A DNA stretch of 64,000 bases from Arachis hypogaea (taxonomy: Eukaryota > Streptophyta > Magnoliopsida > Fabales > Fabaceae). The notes beneath the pieces are model-generated. The model did no database searches and was not told the origin of the DNA. It was given only the letters and a program-made list of their open reading frames with translations. The stretch is taken from the NCBI RefSeq assembly GCF_003086295.3, contig NC_092052.1:76326687-76390686 (forward strand), read 5' to 3'. The translations under genes were made by a program, and so were the position numbers. Positions 48,422 to 61,846 of this stretch are shown here, one piece after another (the first letter of the stretch is position 1; each line of letters opens with the position of its first letter).

Positions 48422-50048
48422 GTTTTTCTAGGGTTTTTAGGGTATAGGGTTTAGGGTTTAGTGTTTTTTAGGATTGTCTAGGGTTTTTAGGATTTTTTGG
48501 GTTTTCTATGGTTTTTAGGGTTTTGCTAGTATTTTTCAGGGTTTTTTAGGATTTTAGGTTTTTTAAGGTTTTCTTGGGCTTTTATGGTTTTTTAGGGGTT
48601 TTCGGATTTTTATGGTTTTCTAGGGTTTTTAGAGTTTTTAGGGTTTTTTAGGGTTTTTAGAGTTTTTTAGAGTTTTCTACGTTTTTTCAGGGGTTTTTAG
48701 GGTATTTAGGGTTTTCTAGGATTTTTTAGGGTTTTTAGTATTTTCTAGGGTTTTCTAGAGTTTTTCAAAGTTTTCTAGGATTTTTTTGGTCTTCTATGGT
48801 TTTTAGGGTTTTTTTATGGCTTTCTAGGTTTTTTAGAGTTTTTTAGAGTTTTCTACGTTTTTTCAGGGGATTTTAGGGTATTTACAGTTTTCTAGGATTT
48901 TTTAGGGTTTTTTAGAGTTTTTCAAAGTTTTCTAGATTTTTTTGGTCTTCTATGGTTTTTAGGGTTTTTTTTATGGTTTTCTAGGATTTTTAGGATTTTT
49001 TAGAGTTTTCTAGGGATTTTCCGGGTTTTTTTAGGGTATTTAGGGTTTTTAGGATTTTCTAGGGTTTCTTGGAATTTTATAGAGTTTTCTAGAGTTTTTT
49101 AAAGTTTTCAAGGATTTTTTTGGTTTTCTAGGATTTTTAGGGTTTTTTTATGGTTTTCTAGGGTTTTTTAGGATTTTTGGAGTTTTTTGGGATCTTCTAG
49201 GATTTTTAGGGTTTTTTAGGATTTTCTAGAGTGTTTAGGTTTTTCTTGAATTTTTTTTAAACTTTTCTAAGATTGGTTTTCTAGAGTTTTTTAGGGTTTT
49301 CTAGGGTTTTTACGGTTTTTTATAGTTTTCTAAGATTTTTAGGATTTTCTAGGATTTTGACGGTTTTTTAGGGATTTCTAACGTTTTTAGGGTTTTCTAT
49401 GGTTTTCAGGGTTTTTAGGGATTTCTAAGATTTTCTACAGTTTCTTATGGTTTTCTGGGGTTCTCTAGGGTTTTTAGGATTTTCTAGGATTTTCTAGTGT
49501 TTTTTAAAGTTTTCTAGGATTTTTTTGGTTTTCTATGGTTTTCTGGGATTTTTCGGGTTTTTTAGAGTTTTCTAGGGTTTTCTAGGATTTTTTAGAGTTT
49601 TCTAAGGTTTTTCAGGGTTTTTTAGGGTATTTAGAGTTTTATAGGGTTTTTAGGATTTTTTAGAAATTTCTAGGGTTTTTAGGTTTTTTTAGGGTTTTCT
49701 AGGATTTTCTACAGTTTTTTAAAATTTTCTAGGATTTTTAGGGTTTTCTAGAGTGTTTTAGGGTTTTCTATAATTTTTTAACGTTTTCTAGAATTTTTAT
49801 GGTTTTCTAGTGTTTTTTAGGGTTTTCTAGGGTTTTTAGAGTTTTTTATGGTTTTCTAGGATTTTTTATGGTTTTCTAGGATTTTTGGGGTTTGTTAGGA
49901 ATTTCTAGGATTTTTAACAATTTTTATGATTTTTAGGGTTTTGAGGATTTTTTAGGCTTTTCAGGGTTTTTAGGATTTTTTTCATCCTTCTAGAGTTTTT
50001 TAGGATTTTCTAGGATTTTTTGGGTTTCTAAAAAGGGTTTTTTTTCTA
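48422..50048 (+). repeat. Telomere-like block, G-strand
   Basis: Unit-2 counterpart of 32416-34016, with GGTATAGGGTTTAGGGTTTAG near the start. Confidence 0.87.
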
Positions 50049-50715
50049 GAAACTCAAAAACCCTTAGAAAACTACTAAAAAACCTAAAAACCAAAGAAAA
50101 TACTAGAAAACTCTAAAAAACCCTGAAAACCCTAAAAAACCTTAAACGACCCTAAAAACCCTAGAAAATCTTAGAATACCCGTAAAATCCTAAAGCACCT
50201 AGAAAATCCTGAAAAACACTAGAAAACCCTAAAAACCCATAAAAAACCCTAAAAATCCTAGAAAACCTAAAAAACCCTAAAAACCCCTAGAAAACTCTAA
50301 AACCCTAAAAACCCTAGAAAAGCATAAAGATCCTAGAAAACTTTTAAAAACACGAGAAAATCCTAGAAAACCCTAAAAAACCATAAAAACACAAGAAAAC
50401 CCTAAAAACTTTGAAAAACGCAAGAAAACTATAAAAAAATCCTAGAACTCGTAGAAAACCCTAGAAAAGACTAAAAAATCCTGAAAACCCTAAAAACCCT
50501 AGAAAACCCTAAAAAACCTTAAAAGTTCTTGAAAACCCTAAAAACCCTAGAAAACTACAAAAAATACTATTAAAAATAGTAGAAAACCTAGAAAACTCTA
50601 AAAAAACCCTGAAAAACACTAAACATTCTAGAAAATCCTAAAAATAAAAGAAAAACCTAAAAATTCTAGAAAACTCTAAAAAATCCTAAACCCTAAACTC
50701 TAAACACTAAACCTT
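50049..50715 (-). repeat. Telomere-like block, C-strand
   Basis: Unit-2 counterpart of 34017-34636. Confidence 0.84.
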
Positions 50716-50757
50716 AAGGATTTAGGATTTTCTAGAATTTTTAGGGTTTTTTTTTCT
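50716..50757 (+). repeat. Short G-strand island
   Basis: Unit-2 counterpart of 34637-34677. Confidence 0.8.
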
Positions 50758-52945
50758 AGAAAACCATAAAAAATCCTAAAAATCCTAGTACACCCTAAAA
50801 AACCCTGGAAAATCATAAAAATCCTAGAAAACTTTAAAAACCTCTAGAAAACCCTAGAAAATTCTAAAAAACTCTAGAAAATCCTAAAAAACCCTAAAAA
50901 TCCTAGAAAACCCTAAAAATCTTAGAAAACCACAAAAATAATAGAAAACTCTAAAAAACTCTAGAAAACTCTATAAACCCTAGAAAATCCTAAAAATCTG
51001 AAAAAAGCATAAAAACCCGTAAAAACCATAGAAAACCCTAAAAAACCGTAAAAAACCTAGAAAATCATAAAAATCTTAGAAAACGCTAGAAAAGCCCTAG
51101 AAATCCTAGATAACCCTTAAAAAAAGGCTAAAATTCCGAGAAAACCCTAGAAAACCATAAAAACCCTAGAAAACCGTAAAAATTCTAGAAAACCCTAAAA
51201 AATCTTAGAAAACCTTAAAAAACCCTAAAAATCCTAGATAACCCGAAAACACCCTAAAAACCCTGGAAAACCCTAGAAAACTCCTAAAACCCTAAAAAAA
51301 TCCTGAGAAACCCTAGAAAACTCTAAAAACAAAAAAAAATCCTGAAAAATCCTAGAAAACTCTAAAAACCCTAGAAAACTCTAAAAAACCCTAAAAACCG
51401 TAGAAAATCCTAAAAAGGCATAAAACTCCTAGAAAACCCATAAAACCCTAGAAAACCCTAAAAAACTCCGAAAAAATCTTAGAAAACCATATAAACCCTA
51501 GAAATCCTAAAAAACCCTAGAACACCGTAAAAACACCTAAAAACCCTAGAAAAGCATAAAATTCCTACAAAACCCTAAATATCGTAGAAAAACCTAAAAA
51601 AGCATAAAACTCCTAGAAAACCCTAAAACCCCTCGAAAACCCTAAAAACTCCGAAAAAATCCTAGAAAACCCTAAAAAATCCTAGAAAACCATATAAACC
51701 CTAGAAATTCTAAAAAACCCTAGAACACCATAAATACACCTAAAAACCCTAGAAAAGCTTAAAATTCCTAGAAAACCCTAAATATCGTAGAAAAACCTAA
51801 AAACCGCGAAAAAATCCTAGAAAACCCTAAAAACCCTAGAACACCTAAAAAACCCTAAAAAACCATAAAAACCGTAGAAAATCTAGAAAACTATAATAAA
51901 CCCTGGAAAACCCTAAAACCCTAGAAAACTATAAAAAAATCCTAAAAACCGTAGAAAACCTAGAAAACTCTAAAAAACCCTGAAAAACCTAAAAAACCCT
52001 AGAAAATCCTAGAAAACCCTGAAAACCGTAAAAATTCTAGAAAACCCTAAAAACCATATAAAACCCAAAAAAATCCTAAAAATTCTAAAAACCCCTAAAA
52101 AAATCTTTGAAAACCATAAAAAATGCTAAAAATCCTACATAACCCTAAAAATCCTGGAAACCCCTAAAACCCCTAGAAAACCCTAAAAACCCTAAAAAAT
52201 CCTGAGAAACCCTAGAAAATTCTAAAAAACCATAAAAACCTTAGAAAATCCTAGAAAACTCTATAAAACTGTAAAAACCGTAGAAAACTCTAGAAAACCA
52301 TAAAAACCGAAAAAAACCCTGAAAAATCCTAGAATACTCTAAAAATCCTAAAAACCCTAGAAAACTTAAAAAACCCCTAAAAATCCTAGAAAACCCTAAA
52401 AAGCATTAAATTTCTAGAAAATCCTAAATATCCTACAAAACCCAAAAAAAACCCAAAAAATCCTAGAAAACCCTAAAAAACTCTAAAAAATCATATAAAG
52501 CCTAGAAATCCTAAAAAACCCTAGAAAACCATAAAAACCCTAAAAACCCTAGAAAACCCTAAAAAAAGCATAAAATTCTTAGAAAACCCAAAAAACCCTG
52601 AAAAAATCCTACAAACCCTAAAAAAACCCTAGAAAACCATATAAATCCTAAAAAGCCTAAAAAACACTTGAAAACCCTAAGAAACCTAAAAAACCCTAGA
52701 AAACCCTAACCTTAAAAGTTCTTGAAAACCCTAGAAAAGTCTAAAAAAATCCTGAAAACCCAAAAAACCCTAAAAACTCTAGAAAACTGCAAAAAATACT
52801 AAAAACAGTAGAAAACCTAGAAAACTCTAAAAAAACCCTGAAAAACACTAAACATTCTAGAAAACCCTAAAAATCTAAGAAAACCCTATAAATTCTAGAA
52901 AACCCTAAAAATTCCTAAACCCTAAACCCTAAACACTAAACAATA
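50758..52945 (-). repeat. Telomere-like block, C-strand
   Basis: Unit-2 counterpart of 34678-36937. It lacks a short AAATATCCTAG-containing piece present at about 36563. Confidence 0.84.
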
Positions 52946-52985
52946 AGGATTTAAGGTATTCTAGAATTTTTAGGATTTTTTTTCT
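52946..52985 (+). repeat. Short G-strand island
   Basis: Unit-2 counterpart of 36938-36975. Confidence 0.8.
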
Positions 52986-55492
52986 AGAAAACCATAAAAC
53001 CCCTAAAAACCCTAGAACACCCTAAAAAACCCTGGAAAACCCTAAAAATCCTAGAAAACTCTAAACAACTCTAGAAAATCCTAGAAAACTCTAAAAAACT
53101 CTAGAAAATTCTAAAAAACCCTAAAAATTCTAGAAAACCCTAAAAACCCTAAAAAATCCTGAGAAACCCTAGAAAACTCTAAAAAACCATAAAAACCTTA
53201 GAAAACCCTAGACAACTCTATAAAACTGTAAAAACCGTAGAGAACTCTAGAAAACCATAAAAACCCAAAACAAAACCCTGAAAAATCCTAGAAAACTCTA
53301 AAAATCCTAAAAACCCTAGAAAACTTAAAAAACCCCCTAAAAACCCTAGAAAACCCTAAAAAGCATAAAATTTCTAGAAAATCCTAAACATCCTACAAAT
53401 CCCAAAAAAAATCCAAAAAATCCTAGAAAACCCTAAAAATCCCTAAAAAATCATATAAACCCTTGAAATCCTAAAAACCCTAGAAAACCATAAAAACCCC
53501 TAAAAATCCTAGAAAACCCTAAAAAAAAGCATAAAATTCTAAGAAAACCCTAAATATCCTAGAAAACCCAAAAAACCCCGAAAAAAATCCTAGAAACCCT
53601 AAAAAACCCTAGAAAACCATATAAATCCTAGAAAGCCTAAAAAACACTTGAAAACCCTAAGAAACCTTAAAACTCTAGAAAACTCTAAAAACCCTAAAAA
53701 CCCTAGAAAATTCTAAAAAAACCCTAGAAAACCCTAGAAAACTCTTAAAAACCCTAGAAAATCCTACAAATCTCTAACAAAAACCCTAAAAACCCAAGAA
53801 AACCCTATAAACCCTAGAAATCCTAAAATGCCCTAGAAAACCATAAAAACACCTAGAAACCCTAGAAAACCCTAATAAATCCTAGAAATCTTTAAAAAAC
53901 TCTGGAAAACACTAGAAAATTCTAGAAAACCCTAAAAACCCTAGAACACCTAAAAACCCTAAAAAACCATAAAAACCGTAGAAAACCTAGAAAACTCTAA
54001 TAAACCGTGGAAAACCCTAAAAACCCTAGAAAACTATAAAAAATCCTAAAAACCATAGAAAACCTAGAAAACTCTAAAAAATTCTGAAAAACCTAAAAAA
54101 CCCTAGAAAATCCTAGAAAACCCTGAAAACCGTAAAAATTCTAGAAAATCCTAAAAACCATATAAAACCCAAAAAAATCCTAAAAATTCTAAAAACCCCT
54201 AAAAAATCCTAGAAAACCATAAAAAATGCTAAAAATCCTACATAACCCTAAAAACCCTGGAAACTCCTAAAACTCCTAGAAAATCCTAAAAACTCTAAAA
54301 AATCCTGAGAAACCCTAGAAAATTCTAAAAAACCATAAAAACCCTAGACAACTCTATAAAACTGTAAAAACCGTAGAAAACTCTAGAAAACCATAAAAAC
54401 CCAAAAAAACCCTGAAAAATCCTAGAAAACTCTAAAAATCCTAAAAACACTAGAAAACTTAAAAAACCCCTAAAAACCCTAGAAAATCCTAAAAAGCATA
54501 ACATTTCTAGAAAATCCTAAATATCCTACAAAACCAAAAAAATCCTAGAAAACCCTACAAAACCATATAAACCCTAGAAAACCCTAGAAAACCATAAAAA
54601 CCCCTAAAAAACCTAGAAAACCCTAAGAAACCCTAGAAAACACTAAAAAAAGCTTCAAATTCTTAGAAAACCCTAAATATCCTAGAAAACCCAAAAAACC
54701 CCAAAAAATCCTAGAAACCCTAAAAAACCCTAGAAAACCATATAAACCCTAGAAATCCTAAAAAACACTTGAAAACCCTAAGAAACCCTAGAAAACTCTA
54801 AAAAACCCTAAAAACCCTAGAAAACCCTACAAAACTCTAACAAAAACCCTAAAAACCCAAACAAACCCTATAAACCCTAGAAATCCTAAAATGCCCTAGA
54901 AAACCATATAAACCCCTAGAAACCCTAGAAAACCCTAAAAAATCCTAAAAATACTAGAAAACTTTAAAAAACTCTGGAAAACACTAGAAAATTCTAAAAA
55001 ACCGTAAAAAGCACTAGAAATCCTAGAAACCCTAGAAAACCATAAAAAACCTTAAATACCCTGGAAAACCCTAAAAAAACCTTAAAAACCTTAGAAAACC
55101 TTAAAAGTCATAGATATTTTTAAAAAACTCTAAAAAACCCCTAAAAAGCACTAGAAATCCTAGAAACCCCTAAAAATCCTAAAAATACTAGAAAACCCTA
55201 AAAAATGCTAAAAATTATAGAAACCCCTAGAAAACTATAAACAATCCTAAATACCCATGGAGGCGATAAAAAAACCGCCAAAAATCTTAGAAAACAATAA
55301 AAATCATAGAAAACTTTAAAAAACTCTAGAAACCCTAGAAAACCCTAGAAACCCCTAAAAATCCTAGAAAACCCTAAAAACTATAATAAACCGTAAAAAT
55401 CCTAAAAACCCTAGAAAACACTAAAAACCCTAAAAAACTACAAAAAACACTAGAAAACTCATAAAAACTCTAGAAAACTCAAAACACCTCTA
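52986..55492 (-). repeat. Telomere-like block, C-strand
   Basis: Unit-2 counterpart of 36976-39362, retaining the ACCCATGGAGGCGATAAAAA word at about 55252 that unit 1 lacks and that the inverted left arm has (near 27731). Confidence 0.86.
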
Positions 55493-56874
55493 GGGTTTTA
55501 TGGTTTTCATAGGGATTTTTAGTGTTTTCTAAGGTTTTTTAGGGTTTTCTAGGGATTTTAGGATTTTTTAGGGTTTTTTATTGTTGTTAGGGATAGGGTT
55601 TTCTAGGGTTTTTAGTATTTTCTAGGGTTTCATTGGTTTTCTAGAGTTTTTAGAGTTTTTTAGCGTTTTTTAGGGTTAGGGTTTTCTAGGATTTTTACTG
55701 TTTACTTGGGATTTTTTAGGGATTTCGAGGATTTTTTAGGTTTTCTAAGGTTTTGTAGCATTTTCTAGGGTTTTTAGGGTTTTTACAGTTTATTAGAGTT
55801 TCCTAGGATTTTTGGGGTTTTTTTAGGGTTTTCTAGTGTTTTTATGTTTTTTTAGGGTTTTTTAGCATTTTCTAGGGTTTTCTAGGGTTTTTTAGGGGCT
55901 TTAGGATTTTTCTAGGGTTTTTTAGTGTTTTCTAGGGTTTTTAGTGTTTTCTTGTGTTTGTAGAGTTTTTCAAGGTTTTTAGGGTTTTCTAGGGTTTTTT
56001 ATGGTTTTCTAGGGTTTTTACGGTTTTTAATGGTTTAAGGGTTTTTTAGGATTTTCTAGAATTTTTAGAGTTTTTTAGGATTCTCTAGGATTTTTAGGAT
56101 TTTTTAGGGATTTTAGGATTTTTTTTTTAGGTTTTCTAGCTTTTTTTAGGGTTTTTTAGGGATATCTAGGGGTTTTTAGCGTTTTTTTGGGTTTTTTTAG
56201 GGTTTTTTAGGGTTTTTAGGATTTTTTTAGGATTTTCTAGGACTTTTTAGGTTTTTTAGGGTTTTCTATGATTTTCTAAGGTTTTCTAGGGTTTCTTACG
56301 GGGTTTTTTGAGGTTTTCTAGGATTTTCTAGAGTTTTAAGAGTTTTTTAGAGTTCTCTATGGGTTTTTTTTGGATTTGGATTCTCTAAAGTTTCAATTAC
56401 AGTTTAGAGAATAAAGTGTGATCTCTCATCATTTATTTTATTGGTGGGACCAAAAATAAATATGAGAGAGAAACCATTCAAAGATAGAAGATCACACTTT
56501 ACCCTCTAAAGTACAAATTTAAAATTTAGAGGATCCAAATTCGTTTTTTTTAGAGTTTCTAGGGTTTTTTAGTATTTTCGAGGATTTTTAGCGTTTTTTA
56601 CGGTTTTTTATGGATTTCTAGGGTTTTTTAGGTTTTCTAGGGTTTCGTAGCGTTTTCTAAGGTTTTGTAGTTTCTTTAGTGTTTTCTAGGGTTTTTTAAG
56701 GTCTTAGGATTTTTAGGGTTTTTAGGGTTTTCTAGGGTTTTAAGGATTTTTTAGGATTTTCTATGGTTGTTGCCTTTTAGGGTTTTCTGTTTTTTAGGGG
56801 TTTCTAGGATTTTCTAAAATCTTTTAGGGTGTTTTAGGATTTTCTAGGGTTTTTAGGGTTTTTTAGGTTTTTTA
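55493..56874 (+). repeat. Telomere-like block, G-strand, with foldback element
   Basis: Unit-2 counterpart of 39363-40738, containing foldback copy 3. Confidence 0.88.
56372..56542 (+). mobile_element. MITE-like foldback element, copy 3
   Basis: 171 bases, nearly identical to copy 2. It differs at CAATTACAGTTTAGAG (copy 2 has CAATTACACTTTAGAG), and that G is shared, as its complement, with copy 1. This agrees with copy 1 being the inverted duplicate of this block. Confidence 0.87.
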
Positions 56875-59800
56875 ACCCTAAAAACTCTAGAAAACACTAA
56901 AAAACCCTACAAAACCATAGAAAACGCGAAAAAACCCTAAAATCTCTAAAAAAAAAAACCCTAGAAATCCCTAAGAAACCCCTAGTAAACACTAAAAACC
57001 ATAGAAAAACCTAAAAAACCCTAAAAATCATAGAAAACCCTAGAAATCCTAAGAACCCTAGAAAATCCTAAAAAATATTTAAAATTCTTGAAAACCCTAA
57101 ACACCCTAAAAAACTATAAAAAAAAAATCCTAAAAACCGTAGAAAGCCCGATAAAACTCAAAAAAACGCTGAAAACCCTAGGAAATCGTAGAAAATCCTA
57201 AGATACCTAAAAACACTAAAGATACTAGAAAATCCTAAAAATCCTAGAAAATCCTAAAAAATCCTAAAAATTCTGGAAAACCTAAAAAACCCTAAAAACC
57301 CTAGAAAACCCTAGAAAACTCTAAAAAACCCTAAAAACCCCAGAAAACTCTAGAAAACAATAAAAACCCCAAAAAAAATCCTAGATAACTCTAAAAAACC
57401 CTAAAAATCGTCGAAAACCCTAAAAGAGCATAAAATTCCTAGAAAACCCTACAAACCATTGAAAACCCTAAATATCCTAGAAAACCCTAAAAATCTCGAA
57501 AAAATCCTAGAAAACCCTAAAAAACCCTAGAAAACAATATATAAACCCTAGAAATCCTAAAAAACCCTAGAAAACCATAAAATACCTAAAAATCCTAGAA
57601 AACCACAAATATCCTAAAAAACTCTAAAAACTGTGAAAAAATCCTAGAAAATCCAAGAAACCCTCGAAAACCACAAAAATCGTAGAAAACTTTACAAAAC
57701 TCTTGAAAACCCCAGAAAACCCTAGAAAATCCTAAAAATATTAGAAACCAAAAAAATCCTAGAAAACTCTAAAAAACCCAGAAAACCCTAGAAAATCCTA
57801 AAAAATCCTATAAATTCTAAAAATCCTAAAATATCCTGAAAAACCATCAAAACTCCTAAAAATCCTAGAAAATCCTAAAAACCCTCGAAAACCATAAAAA
57901 TCCTAAAAAACTTAAAAAAGCTCTAGAAATCCCCTAAAAAATACTAGAAAACCATAAAACACCCTAGAGAAACACTAAAAACCTATAGAAACCCCTAGAA
58001 AACTCGAAAAATCTTAGAAAATCCTAAAAATTCTTGAAAACCCTAAAAACCCTAGAAAACCCTAAAAACCCTTAAAAATCCTAAAAAACTATAGAAAATT
58101 CAATAAATCGTAGAAAACATGAGAAACCCTAGAAAATCCTAAAAAACGTAAAAATTCTGGGAAGACCTAAATAAACCTAGAAAACAATTAAAAAAACCAT
58201 AAACACCCTAGAAAACCCTAAAAAATTCTAAAAACCCTAGAAAATCATGAGAAACCCTAGAAAACTCTAAAAAACCATAAAACTCTAGAAAAACCTAAAA
58301 AACTCTAAAAAATCCTAGAAAACTCTAGAGTACCATAAAAACAAAAAAAAATCCTGAAAAACTCGAGAAAATTCTTGAAAAACCCTAAACCTTGAAAAAC
58401 CCTAAAACCCTACAAAATCCTAAGAACCCTAAAAAACTTTTAAAAACTCGAGAAAATCCTAGAAAATCCTAAAAAATCCAAGAAAATCCTAAAAACCCTG
58501 AAAAACCCTAGGAAACTATAAAAAATCGTAGAAACCGTAGAAAACCCAAGAAAACTCTAAAAAACGCTGAAAATCCTAGAAACCCCTAAAAATCCTAGAA
58601 AACCCTAAAAAACCTTAAAAATTCATGAAAAACCTAAAAACCTAAAAGCCCTTAAAAACCCTAGAAAACTATAAAAAATCCTAAAAACCGTAGAAAACCT
58701 AGCAAACTCTAAAAAATCCTGAAAAACCTAAAAACCCTAGAATATCCTAGAAAACCCTGAAAACCGTAAAAATTCTAGAAAACCCTAAAAACCCTAGAAA
58801 ACGCAAAAAAAATCCTAAAAATTCTAGAAACCCCTAAAAAATCCTAAAAAACCATAAAAAATGCTAAAAATCCTAAAAAATCCCGAGAAATCCTAGAGAA
58901 CTCTAAAAAACCATAAAAACCTTAGAAAACCCTAGACAACTCTATAAAACTCTAAAAACCGTAGAAAACTCTAGAAAACCATAAAAACCCAAAAAACCCA
59001 GAAAAATCCTAGAAAACTCTAAAAATGCTAAAAACCCTAGAAAACTTAAAAAACCCCTAAAATCCCTAGAAATTCCTAAAAAGCATAAAATTTCTAGAAA
59101 ATCCTAAATATCCAACAAAACCCAAAAAAACCCAAAAAATCCTAGAAAACCCTAAAAAACCATATAAACCCTAGAAATCCTAAAAAACCCTAGAAAACCA
59201 TAAAAACCCTAGAAAACCACAAAAAATCCTAGAAAATCCTAAATGTCCTAGAAAACCCAAAAAACTCCGAAAAAATCCTAGAAACCCTAAAGAAACCCTA
59301 GAAAACCATATAAACCCTAGAAAGCCAAAAAAACACTTGAAAACTCTAAGAAACCTTAAAACCCTAGAAAACAGTAAGAAACCCTAAAACACCTAGAAAA
59401 CTCTAAAAAAAACCCTAGAAAACCCTAGAAAACTCTAAAAACCCTAAAAAGCCTAGAAAACCGTACAAAACTCTAGCAAAAACCCTAAAAACCCAAGAAA
59501 ACCCTATAAACCCTAGATATCCTAAAATGCCCTAGAAAACCCTAGAAAATCCTAAATATCCTAGAAAACCCAAAAAACCCCGAAAAAATCCCAGAAAGCC
59601 TAAAAAAACCCTAGAAAACCATATAAACCCTAGAAAGCCTAAAAAACACTTGAAAACCCTAAGAAACCTTAAAACCCTAGAAAACCCTAAGAAACCCTAA
59701 AACACCTAGAAAACTCTAAAATAAAACCCTAGAAAACCCTAGAAAACTCTAAAAAACCCTAAAAAGCCTAGAAAAACCTACAAAACTCTAACAAAAATCC

Positions 59801-60462
59801 TAAAAACCCAAGAAAACCCTATAAACCCTAGAAATCCTAAAATGCCCGAGAAAACCATAAAAACCCCTAGAAACCCCAGAAAATCCTAATAAATCCTAAA
59901 AATGCTAGAAAACTTTAAAAAACTCTGGAAAACACTAGAAAATACTAAAAAAAACCCTAAAAAGCACTAGAAATCCTAGAAAACCCTAAAAAGCCCTAAA
60001 AATCCTAGAAAAACCTAAAAAATGCTAAAAACCCTAGAAAACCATAAAAACCTTAAATACCCTGGAAAACCCTAAAAAAATCTTAAAAAGCTTAGAAAAC
60101 ACTAAAAATCATAGAAATTTTTTAAAAACTCTAAAAAACCCTAAAAAGCACTACAAATTCTAGAAAACCCTAAAAATCCTAAAAATACTAGAAAACCCTA
60201 AAAAATGCTAAAAATCCTAGAAACCTCTAAAAAACTATAAACAATCCTAAATACTCTAGAAAACTATAAAATAAACCGCTAAAAATCTTAGAAAACAATA
60301 AAAATCATCGAAAACTTTAAAAAACTCTAAAAAACCCTAGAAAACCCTAAAAAATCCTAGAATACCCTAGAAACCACTAAAAATCCTAGAAAACCCTAAA
60401 AACTAAAGTAAACCACAAAAACCCTAAAAACCATAGAAAACACTAAACCCAAAAACCCTAAA
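56875..60462 (-). repeat. Telomere-like block, C-strand
   Basis: Unit-2 counterpart of 40739-44073 with an extra stretch near 59110-59230 (CATATAAACCCTAG words) not seen at the matching place in unit 1. Confidence 0.86.
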
Positions 60463-61846
60463 GTTTTTCTAGACGTTTTTAGGGTATAGGGTTTAGAGTT
60501 TAGTGTTTTTTAGGGTTTTCTAGGGTTTTTAGGATTTTTAGGGTTTTCTAGGGTTTTTAGGGTTTTGCTAATATTTTTCAGGGTTTTTTAGGATTTTAGG
60601 TTTTTTAAGGTTTTCTAGGGCTTTTATAGTTTTTTAGGGGATTTCGGATTTTTATTCCTTTCTAGGGTTTTTAGAGTTTTCTACGTTTTTTCAGGGGTTT
60701 TTAGGGTATTTAGGGTTTTCTTGGATTTTTTATGGTTTTTTAGTATTTTCTAGGTTTTCTAGAGTTTTTCAAAGTCTTCTATGGTTTTTAGGGTTTTTTT
60801 AATGGTTTTCTACGATTTTTAGGATTTTTTACAGTTTTCTAGGGTTTTTCCGGGGTTTTTAGGGTATTTAGGGTTTTTAGGAGTTTTTAGGATTTTCTAG
60901 GGTTTCTTGGAATTTTTAGAGTTTTCTAGTGTTTTTTAAAGCTTTCAAGAATTTTTTGGTTTTCTAGGATTTTTAGGGGTTTTTTTATGGTTTTCTAGGG
61001 ATTTTTAGGATTTTTGGAGTTTTTTAGGATCTTCTAGAATTTTATGGTTTTTTAGGGTTTTCTAGTGTTTAGGTTTTTCTAGAATTTTTTAAACTTTTCT
61101 AAGATTTTTATGGTTTTCTAGGGTTTTTACGGTTTTTTATAGTTTTCTAGGATTTTAGGATTTTCTAGAATTTTTACAGTTTTTTAGGGATTTCTAACGT
61201 TTTTAGGGTTTTCTAAGATTTTCAGGGTTTTTAGGGATTTCTAAGATTTTCTAGATTTTCTTACGGTTTCTGGGATTTTCTAGGGTTTTTAGGATTTTCT
61301 AGAATTTTCTAGAGTTTTTTAAAGTTTTCTAGGATTTTTTGGTTTTCTATGGTTTTCTGGGATTTTTCGGATTTTTTAGAGTTTTCTAGAATTTTAGTAT
61401 TCTTTAGAGTTTTCTAAGGTTTTTCAGGATTTTTTAGGGTATTTAGGGTTTTATAGGGTTTTTAGGATTTTTAGAATTTTCTAGGGTTTTTACGTATTTT
61501 TAGGGTTTTCTAAGATTTTCTACAGTTTTTTAAAGTTTTCTAGGATTTTTAGGATTTTTAGGGTTTTCTAGAGTGTTTAGGATTTTCTATAATTTTTTAA
61601 AGTTTTCTAGAATTTTTATGGTTTGTACTGTTTTTTAGGATTTTTTATGGTTTTCTAGGTTTTTAGGGTTTTCTAGGATTTTTGGGGTTTCTTAGGAATT
61701 TCTAGGATTTTTAATGGTTTTTATGGTTTTATAGGGTTTTAGAATTTTTTAGGCTTTTCAGGATTTTAGGATTTTTTCATCCTTCTAGAGTTTTTTAGGA
61801 TTTTCTAGGATTTTTAGGATTTTCTAGAATTTTCAGGGTTTTTTTC
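60463..61846 (+). repeat. Telomere-like block, G-strand
   Basis: Unit-2 counterpart of 44074-45452. The opening TCTAGACGTTTTTAGGG is shared, as its complement, with about 22550-22570. Confidence 0.87.
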
